Source: an uncultured Christensenellaceae bacterium (GTDB taxonomy: Bacteria > Bacillota > Clostridia > Christensenellales > Borkfalkiaceae). From it: 64,000 nt of DNA. Each line of letters opens with the position of its first letter. The stretch's first letter is position 1. A program made the translations under genes and the position numbers. Positions 36,649 through 43,170 of this stretch are shown piece by piece. The stretch covers positions 40,782-104,781 of the forward strand of contig CAJUIR010000004.1 in the NCBI GenBank assembly GCA_910586655.1, in the 5' to 3' direction. The notes beneath the pieces were generated by a model. That model saw only the letters and a list, made by a program, of their open reading frames with translations. It was not told where the DNA came from and made no database searches.

Positions 36649-38361
36649 GTGGATAAAGAGAACAAAGACGAACAGACGCCGAAAAAAGAAAAAAAGAATT
36701 ATATCTCTGCAAAAGAATCCAAGCGAATCGCAAAGGAAAACAGAGAACGCATCCGCGAACTGCAAAAGCAGCGCGCGGGATTTAAACGCGAAGATTATAT
36801 CACGCAGATGCGCGACGAAAGAAATATCGTGGAATTTGAAGATCTCCATACCTATTTCTTTACGGACAACGGCACGGCAAAAGCGGTAAACGGCGTTACG
36901 TTTGATATCCCGCAAGGTTCGACCGTAGGCGTCGTGGGAGAATCGGGCTGCGGAAAATCGGTTACAAGTCTTTCTCTTATGCAGTTGGTGCAAGGACCCA
37001 GCGGACAGATCGTCAGCGGAAGTATCCGTTTCCGTTCGCTTGTCCGCACGCATAAAACAGCGCCTGTTACCAAACCCAAACTGAATGAGGACGGGACGCC
37101 CGTCCTGGACGAGAACGGCGAACCTGTGACGGAACCCGTTCTTGACAAAAAGGGGAATCCCAAAACCAAAAAATTGTACGAACCCATTCTTCGTCAGAAG
37201 AAGATGGAAGACGAAGTTGTTTTGGCCGAAAACGGCGAACCCGTGATGGAACCCGTTTTAAAATGGAACGGAAAACCCAAAACCGTTAAAATCGTAGAAC
37301 CGTTGTCGGTGCAAAAGACGGACGAAGCGGGAAATCCCGTTTTAGACGAAAACGGCGAACCCGTAACGGAGCCTGTGCTCGACGAGGAGGGGAATCCCAA
37401 AACGGTCGTGCGTTACGAGCCGTTGCTCCGCAAAAAAGTAAAAGAGGGAAAACCGTTGTTCGACGAAAACGGCGAACCCGTAATGGAACCCGTGCTCGGC
37501 AAATTCGGAAAGCCGCTCATGAAAAAGGTTTACGAAGAACACGAAGAAGTCGTCGATATTGCAAAAATGCCCGTATCGGACATGACGTCGATCCGCGGCA
37601 GGGAAATCGCCATGATTTTCCAGGAACCCATGACTTCGCTCAATCCCGTCTTCACCATCGGCTATCAACTCGACGAAGTATCTCTGTTGCACATCAACGG
37701 CGCCACTAAGGAAACGGCGAAAGCGAGAAGTATCGAAATGCTGGAACTTGTCGGGATCGCAATGCCGGAACACGTTTATCAATCGTATCCGCACCAACTT
37801 TCGGGCGGTATGCGCCAACGCGTTATGATTGCTATGGCGCTGTGCTGCAATCCGAGACTGATCATCGCGGACGAACCGACGACCGCGCTCGACGTTACCA
37901 TTCAGGCGCAGATCCTGGATCTGCTCCGCGAAGTAAAAAAGAAAATCAGCGGCAGTATCATGCTCATCACGCACGACTTGGGCGTGATCGCAGAGATGGT
38001 CGATTACGTTGTAGTCATGTATGCGGGACGTATCGTGGAAATGGGTACGACACAGGAAATTTTTAAAAATCCGTTGCATCCCTATACCGTCGGGTTGCAA
38101 AAGAGCAAGCCGGTGGTACGGCGCAGCGTTGAAAGGCTTTACAGTATTCCAGGCAACGTACCCAATCCCATCAATATGCCCGACGGATGCTATTTCCGCA
38201 GCCGTTGCGACAAGCGTTGCGACCGGTGCCGGACGGAGTATCCCGAGATGGTTCAGGTATCGCCTACGCACCGCGTAGCATGTCATTTCGCAACCGTACA
38301 GCAACAACCTACCGAAGGGGAGGAACCAGTATGCCAGAACAAGAAATCGGGCAGGAAGTAA
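36649..38361 (+). CDS. oppD: Oligopeptide ABC transporter ATPase (OppD) with tandem-repeat insertion
   Basis: 570 residues from GTG 36649 (GAGGAG upstream), against about 330-350 in the family. The Walker A is GESGCGKSVTS near 97-107, and the Q-loop MIFQEPMTSLNP is near residue 322. The signature LSGGMRQRV is near 384, Walker B LIIADEP near 404, and the C-terminal cysteine-rich peptide-transporter tail is present. Between Walker A and Q-loop the usual 55-60 residues are expanded to about 220. The extra stretch (about residues 140-300) contains four copies of a 39-40 residue unit around ENGEPVTEPVL. The N-terminus also carries about 60 extra charged residues. All catalytic motifs look intact, so the protein should still hydrolyse ATP. 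Confidence 0.93.
   Translation: MDKENKDEQTPKKEKKNYISAKESKRIAKENRERIRELQKQRAGFKREDYITQMRDERNIVEFEDLHTYFFTDNGTAKAVNGVTFDIPQGSTVGVVGESGCGKSVTSLSLMQLVQGPSGQIVSGSIRFRSLVRTHKTAPVTKPKLNEDGTPVLDENGEPVTEPVLDKKGNPKTKKLYEPILRQKKMEDEVVLAENGEPVMEPVLKWNGKPKTVKIVEPLSVQKTDEAGNPVLDENGEPVTEPVLDEEGNPKTVVRYEPLLRKKVKEGKPLFDENGEPVMEPVLGKFGKPLMKKVYEEHEEVVDIAKMPVSDMTSIRGREIAMIFQEPMTSLNPVFTIGYQLDEVSLLHINGATKETAKARSIEMLELVGIAMPEHVYQSYPHQLSGGMRQRVMIAMALCCNPRLIIADEPTTALDVTIQAQILDLLREVKKKISGSIMLITHDLGVIAEMVDYVVVMYAGRIVEMGTTQEIFKNPLHPYTVGLQKSKPVVRRSVERLYSIPGNVPNPINMPDGCYFRSRCDKRCDRCRTEYPEMVQVSPTHRVACHFATVQQQPTEGEEPVCQNKKSGRK
37081..37545 (+). repeat. Four tandem 39-40 codon repeats inside oppD
   Basis: Matching points of the ENGEPV motif lie at 37111, 37228, 37348 and 37465, with spacings of 117, 120 and 117 bases. 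Core consensus: DENGEPVTEPVLD, then GNPKT, then a YEPLLR-like end. The units differ at many third positions and several residues, so the array is not a recent perfect duplication. Confidence 0.9.
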
Positions 38362-39359
38362 CGCAGAAAGCCGTATCCGCAGAGGGCGGCGTTCCGCTTT
38401 TGCAGGTAAAAAACCTGAGGAAGTACTTCCCCATCAAAAAATCCATCAAAAAAGAAAATAGCGTCTATCTTAAAGCGGTGGATGGCGTTTCTTTTCAGGT
38501 AAACCGCGGGCAGACTGTGGGCATCGTGGGCGAGTCGGGTTGCGGAAAAACCACGATGGGACGCACCGTGCTCCGTCTTTACGACGTGACCGACGGAGAA
38601 ATTCTGTTTGAAGGAAAAGATATTGCGCACCTGAAAGGGGAAGCGCTCCGCAAAATACGTCCTAACTTTCAGATGATTTTCCAGGATCCCTATGCTTCGT
38701 TATCGCCCCGTTTGACGGTGGGCGAACTCATCGGCGAAGCGGTGCGCGTACATAAAATCGTACCCAAGTCGGAGTACAAGGGTTATATTTTGGACGTAAT
38801 GAAAAAGTGCGGCTTGCAAACGCATTATTTCGAACGCTATCCCCACGAGTTTTCGGGCGGTCAGCGTCAGCGGATCTGTATCGCAAAGGCGCTTGCGTTA
38901 AAACCCAAACTGGTCATATGCGACGAGCCCGTTTCCGCGCTGGACGTTTCCATTCAGGCGCAGGTCATAAATCTGTTCAAAGATTTGCAGCAGCAAGATA
39001 ATCTTGCATATATCTTTATTTCTCACGATCTGTCGGTCGTCGAACACATTTCCGACGAAGTGGGCGTCATGTACCTCGGGAACATGGTCGAATACGGCAA
39101 AAAGGGCGATCTGTTCTCCAATCCCATGCATCCCTACACGCAGGCGCTGTTCTCTGCCGTTCCTGTGCCTGACCCCGATTTTAAGATGAAACGGATCATT
39201 TTGGAGGGGGATATTCCCTCTCCCGCCAATCCCCCCAAGGGATGCAAATTCCACACGCGTTGCAGCAAATGTATGGACGTTTGCAGAGAAGTGGAACCCA
39301 TTTTCAAGGATTACGGCAACGGACATTCGGTTGCCTGCCACCTTTATCCGCAGGACTGA
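38331..39359 (+). CDS. oppF: Oligopeptide ABC transporter ATPase (OppF)
   Basis: 342 residues from ATG 38331, which overlaps the oppD end by 31 bases and has GGGGAGGAA upstream; a longer frame start at 38187 lies inside oppD. Walker A is GESGCGKTTMGR, the Q-loop MIFQDPYASLSPR, the signature FSGGQRQRICIAKAL and Walker B LVICDEPVSALD. The C-terminal oligopeptide-transporter domain is also present, with CKFHTRCSKCMDVC. Unlike OppD, the spacing between Walker A and Q-loop is normal. It should form the ATPase heterodimer with OppD. Confidence 0.94.
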   Translation: MPEQEIGQEVTQKAVSAEGGVPLLQVKNLRKYFPIKKSIKKENSVYLKAVDGVSFQVNRGQTVGIVGESGCGKTTMGRTVLRLYDVTDGEILFEGKDIAHLKGEALRKIRPNFQMIFQDPYASLSPRLTVGELIGEAVRVHKIVPKSEYKGYILDVMKKCGLQTHYFERYPHEFSGGQRQRICIAKALALKPKLVICDEPVSALDVSIQAQVINLFKDLQQQDNLAYIFISHDLSVVEHISDEVGVMYLGNMVEYGKKGDLFSNPMHPYTQALFSAVPVPDPDFKMKRIILEGDIPSPANPPKGCKFHTRCSKCMDVCREVEPIFKDYGNGHSVACHLYPQD

Positions 39360-39360
39360 T

Positions 39361-39624
39361 ATGCGCAAGAAAAAAGAAAAGTGGGTCGACGACGGACATA
39401 CGATCGTCCCCATGACGGGGGAAGAGATCCCTCACGCGAGCCGTGGATTTTTTCAGGGGCGCGAACGAAAACGAAACGTCAGGAACAGGGGCAAGAGCGA
39501 TATTACCCGCAAAGAAAGACGCGCCATGACGCGCGCGCTGTTTGCGGTGATGCTTCCGCGCTTGCTCATTATTATCTCTTGTTTCGGGTTGGTCTTTGCA
39601 CTCATGTATTTGTGGCTTTCGTAA
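39361..39624 (+). CDS. Small basic single-span membrane protein, last gene of the opp operon
   Basis: 87 residues from ATG 39361, one base after the oppF stop, so translation is probably coupled. Residues 1-60 are strongly basic (RERKRNVRNRGK, TRKERRAMTR), and residues about 64-86 form one hydrophobic helix ending in LWLS. Charge distribution predicts a cytoplasmic N-terminus. I do not recognise the family. Location suggests an accessory subunit or an unrelated small membrane protein riding on the operon. Confidence 0.6.
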   Translation: MRKKKEKWVDDGHTIVPMTGEEIPHASRGFFQGRERKRNVRNRGKSDITRKERRAMTRALFAVMLPRLLIIISCFGLVFALMYLWLS

Positions 39625-39667
39625 ACAGACAGGGAATTATTCCCAAGGGTTGCGCGGTCTTGCTTTG

Positions 39668-39697
39668 TTGACTGCGGACGAACGCGTGTGTTATAAT
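39668..39697 (+). promoter_or_regulatory. Promoter of the redox cassette
   Basis: TTGACT (39668-39673), 18 bases, TATAAT (39692-39697) with TGTTATAAT as extended -10. It drives the CXXC membrane protein and probably the whole 39.7-45.7 kb run. Confidence 0.75.
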
Positions 39698-39742
39698 AAA
39701 TAACCCAAAATTGTTGATTTTGATTTTGATAAGGAGGGAAAT

Positions 39743-40597
39743 ATGACGGAAACGAAATGCAACCGCATCAATTTTTGGTACGGAATTTTTTTAAGCGTGT
39801 TTACGGTTGCCGTCGGGATTTTGTTCCTTGCCGAGGTCGCGGATATTTATTACAGTGAAGGGAAGTTTACGAGCGAACTCATCGGCATGCGTTTCCGCAC
39901 GCACGTGCTTGCGCCGTTTGTGATCTGGATCGCCGCCGTGATCGTAGCGTTTGTTCTTTCGGTCGTATATCCCGTTTCAAGAAGCGGAAAGCATAAACCG
40001 GACGCGCTGAAATCTCTTTCGCGGCTGCGCAAAAAACTTCCCGAACATACGGAAGATCTTTCGGAAGAATTGAAAAACGATGCTCTTTGCGTAAGGAAAT
40101 TCCGCCTGATACGCACCGTGTTATGGAGCATCACCGCGGCGGTATGTCTTGCGAGCGCGATTGCGACCTGCGTGTATGTATTCGATAAAACGCATTTTAC
40201 TTCGAGCGAGTACAATACGCATATGCTCGATATGGCAAAATTCGTTTTGCCTTTTGTGGCGGTTTCGTTTGCATGCTGTATCGGGACTGCGATCTACGAA
40301 GCGGTCAGTGCGAAATACGAACTCCCGCTTGTAAAAAAATTGGTTGCGGCAAACGCCGCTGCAGCAAAGCAGAAGGAAGCGCCTCCCTCGGTTGAAGAAA
40401 AGAGCGGGCGGTGCGCATTTTTAAAGAGAACGGGACTTATGATCCGCAAAAACGAAAAGTGGATCTTGCTTGGAATCAGGCTCGCGGTTTTCATTGTAGC
40501 GATCGTATTTATCGGCGTGGGGATCGCAAACGGCGGCATGAACGACGTGTTTATCAAAGCGGCTAAAATTTGTACGGAATGTATCGGACTGGGTTAA
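39743..40597 (+). CDS. Membrane protein with C-terminal CD1871A-type CXXC motif
   Basis: 284 residues with about five hydrophobic helices (near 9-31, 53-75, 118-140, 160-183 and 244-266). The last 40 residues match the short CD1871A family of clostridia. A helix is followed by GGMNDVFIKAAKICTECIGLG-like wording, with the redox or metal-binding pair Cys277 and Cys280. In clostridia the free-standing small protein sits beside a 4Fe-4S polyferredoxin and a redoxin. Here it is fused to a larger membrane portion and followed one base later by exactly such a protein. Membrane electron transfer is the likely context; the role itself is unknown. An AAGGAGGG ribosome binding site precedes the ATG. Confidence 0.75.
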   Translation: MTETKCNRINFWYGIFLSVFTVAVGILFLAEVADIYYSEGKFTSELIGMRFRTHVLAPFVIWIAAVIVAFVLSVVYPVSRSGKHKPDALKSLSRLRKKLPEHTEDLSEELKNDALCVRKFRLIRTVLWSITAAVCLASAIATCVYVFDKTHFTSSEYNTHMLDMAKFVLPFVAVSFACCIGTAIYEAVSAKYELPLVKKLVAANAAAAKQKEAPPSVEEKSGRCAFLKRTGLMIRKNEKWILLGIRLAVFIVAIVFIGVGIANGGMNDVFIKAAKICTECIGLG

Positions 40598-40598
40598 T

Positions 40599-42707
40599 AT
40601 GAAAAAGTTTTTTTCAAAAATTAAAAACTGGTTCAAACGGCACGGACCGTCTAAGCGCAGACTGATTCAGGTCTACGCGGCTTTGCTGTACAATGCAAAT
40701 ATCAAGGGATTTATCAAGGGAAGCATTTATACGGGACCGGTGAAAAACGTCTGCGTCCCGGGGCTGAATTGTTATTCCTGTCCGGGCGCTGCTGCCGCCT
40801 GTCCGCTCGGCGCGTTGCAAAACGCACTTGCCGCTTCGGGAACGCGCGCGCCGTTTTACGTCATCGGCATTATTTTGCTCATCGGTTTGATTTTGGGACG
40901 CACCGTCTGCGGATTTCTCTGTCCCGTCGGGTTAGGGCAGGAACTGCTCTATAAGATCAAATCGCCCAAACTCAAAAAAAGCCGTTACACGCGCATACTG
41001 TCATATTTTAAATACGTCATTTTACTGGTTTTGGTCGTTGCTATTCCGTTTGCGTTCGGGTTGAACGGGAAAGCAGTTCCCGCTTTTTGTAAGTACATCT
41101 GTCCCGCCGGTACGTTCGGCGGCGCGATCGGATTGCTGATCCATCCGAATAACGCAAGCCTTTTCGATCAACTCGGTTCGCTCTTTACATGGAAGTTCGG
41201 TCTCATGATCGCGATCATGGTGGCAAGCATCTTTATCTTCCGTTTCTTCTGCCGTTTCTTCTGTCCCTTGGGTGCGCTGTACGGATTCTTTAACCGTTTT
41301 GCGCTTTTGGGCGTCAAACTCGATAAAAACAAATGTACTGACTGCGGTCTGTGCGTCAACGCCTGTAAAATGGATATTAAACGCGTGGGAGACCACGAGT
41401 GCATCAACTGCGGCGAATGTATCGACGTATGCCCGACCAAAGCGATCCGCTGGAAAGGTTCCAAACTGTTTGTTCATCAGAATGCGGTGGACGCCGTGCC
41501 GGCTCCTACCGAGGAGAAACCGCTCGGCGCATTACTGAACAAAAACGGCGTTTCGGAACCCGAAGCAGTCGAGCAGAACAGCGTCATCAGCGAAGGCGTC
41601 GTCAATACCCAAGGTGCCCGTGCGGAAGCGGTTGCATTGCAAGAGCAGGCAGAGGGAACCGTTTCCGTGTCGAATCCGTCGGGACGGGACGCGCGCGCCA
41701 AAGAGAAAAGACGTAACTTCTGGTTGCAAATCGCGGCTTGGGCGGCGGCGCTCGCCTTGCTTGTCGGTGCGCTCGTGTATTATAATTTGATCGACCAACC
41801 GCCGAGCGGTGCGGAAACAGGCAAACCCTGTCCCGATTTCACGGCGGATCTGTACGGAGAGGACGGCGGGAAATTTACGTTTTCGGAACATGAAGGCAAA
41901 GTCGTCGTCATTTATTTCTGGTCGATGCAAAGTGAAGCAAGCATCACCGAAATTCCTTATCTGGAACAATTGAAAGTTGCTTATTCCGATGTGGAGATCG
42001 TAGCGATCCATGAAGGCGCGACGGAAGGCGTTGAGGCTTACCTCGGGCAAAACGGCTGGGATAATTATCAGATATCGTTCGCACAGGATCTTATGACGGG
42101 CGACGTCGGCGAAATATATTCCAAGATCGCGGTGGGGAATCAGGTTCCGACCACGGTGGTCGTCAACCGTGAGGGGAAGATCAAATACAATTCCCCCGAA
42201 GAATTGACTTATCAGTTGCTTACGTCGTTGATCGCGGGAAAAAATATCGGCGATTATTGCCCCGATTTCACCGTAGAACTATACGGCGCGGACGGCGGGT
42301 CGTTCACGCTTTCCGAGCAAAAGGGGAAAGTGACCGTCATCAACTTCTGGGCGACGTGGTGCGGACCTTGCGTTGCCGAACTGCCCTACTTCGAGCAGTT
42401 GAAAGTCAACTATCCCGAAATCGAAGTGATCGCGATCCACGAAAGCGTTTCGGAAGACGTAAACGCTTATCTCGTAAAACACGGCTGGGATCAATGGAAT
42501 GTCAAGTTTGCGCAGGACGTCATGAAGGGCGCAAACGGTGAAGTTTATACTTCGCTCGTCAACGGCGATGCGGTTCCCGTAACGGTGATCGTCGATCAAC
42601 AAGGGAAAATCGTTTACAATTCCGTCAAGAGCATGGAATACGATTCGTTGGCGGAAATCGTTGCGCCCTTGCTTTCTGAAAACGTTTCAAATTCATTTGA
42701 AAAATAA
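40599..42707 (+). CDS. NapH-like membrane polyferredoxin fused to two thioredoxin-like domains
   Basis: 702 residues. Residues about 1-240 form a membrane module with the NapH/CcoG-like motifs CPGAAAACPLGAL, CGFLCPVG, FCKYICPAG and CRFFCPLGALYG. Two [4Fe-4S] ferredoxin sets follow, CTDCGLCVNAC and CINCGECIDVCP. A linker of about 90 residues leads to KEKRR and a helix near 369-392. By the positive-inside rule this puts the C-terminus outside. Two TlpA/AhpC-type domains follow. The first reads WSMQS (Ser442 and Ser445) where the second has WCGPC (Cys588 and Cys591). The protein could move electrons from cytoplasmic ferredoxin through the membrane to an extracytoplasmic thioredoxin. Confidence 0.88.
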   Translation: MKKFFSKIKNWFKRHGPSKRRLIQVYAALLYNANIKGFIKGSIYTGPVKNVCVPGLNCYSCPGAAAACPLGALQNALAASGTRAPFYVIGIILLIGLILGRTVCGFLCPVGLGQELLYKIKSPKLKKSRYTRILSYFKYVILLVLVVAIPFAFGLNGKAVPAFCKYICPAGTFGGAIGLLIHPNNASLFDQLGSLFTWKFGLMIAIMVASIFIFRFFCRFFCPLGALYGFFNRFALLGVKLDKNKCTDCGLCVNACKMDIKRVGDHECINCGECIDVCPTKAIRWKGSKLFVHQNAVDAVPAPTEEKPLGALLNKNGVSEPEAVEQNSVISEGVVNTQGARAEAVALQEQAEGTVSVSNPSGRDARAKEKRRNFWLQIAAWAAALALLVGALVYYNLIDQPPSGAETGKPCPDFTADLYGEDGGKFTFSEHEGKVVVIYFWSMQSEASITEIPYLEQLKVAYSDVEIVAIHEGATEGVEAYLGQNGWDNYQISFAQDLMTGDVGEIYSKIAVGNQVPTTVVVNREGKIKYNSPEELTYQLLTSLIAGKNIGDYCPDFTVELYGADGGSFTLSEQKGKVTVINFWATWCGPCVAELPYFEQLKVNYPEIEVIAIHESVSEDVNAYLVKHGWDQWNVKFAQDVMKGANGEVYTSLVNGDAVPVTVIVDQQGKIVYNSVKSMEYDSLAEIVAPLLSENVSNSFEK

Positions 42708-42737
42708 AAAACTGCATAAAATAAAAAGGAGACTATT

Positions 42738-43133
42738 ATGAAAAAGTTTTGGAAGAGATTTGCCGTCATTGTAAGCATTCTTTGTCTGGCAGTAACTGCC
42801 TGTGCGCTGTTTGCCGCTTGCGGAGGAAACGAAGATACGGATAACGGTATTTACACCATTACCGTTGTAACGCCCGAGGGCACAGGCGTGCAGGGCGTGA
42901 AAATGAAACTCTGCACGGTCGATGAACAAGGAAACGAATTGACGTGCAAGTTGTTTACCACCGATGCAAACGGAAAAGTCGTAGCCGAAATGACGCCCGA
43001 CAATTATCACGTTTCCCTCATCAGCGGTATTCCCGAAGACTATTCTGCGACGGAGTATATGGACGGCGTTTCGAAGTTATACACCAAAGACTTTACCAAA
43101 AACGCCTTTACCATCACGCTGAAACAGGCTTAA
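42738..43133 (+). CDS. Small lipoprotein with one Cna-B/carboxypeptidase-regulatory-like domain
   Basis: 131 residues. The signal sequence ends in a lipobox, best FAAC with Cys28, though VTAC with Cys22 is also possible. A single beta-sandwich domain covers residues about 38-131, with the pattern YTITVVTPEGTGVQGVKMKL, DANGKVVAEM and a closing FTITLKQ strand. That is typical of carboxypeptidase-regulatory or SpaA/Cna-B folds. The same domain recurs in the next gene and in the lipoprotein at 59.4 kb. Its role is probably structural or binding at the cell surface. A GGAGA ribosome binding site precedes the ATG, 30 bases behind the polyferredoxin gene. Confidence 0.75.
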   Translation: MKKFWKRFAVIVSILCLAVTACALFAACGGNEDTDNGIYTITVVTPEGTGVQGVKMKLCTVDEQGNELTCKLFTTDANGKVVAEMTPDNYHVSLISGIPEDYSATEYMDGVSKLYTKDFTKNAFTITLKQA

Positions 43134-43170
43134 ACAAAAGAAAATTTTAAAATAAAGAACGGGTGAATTT

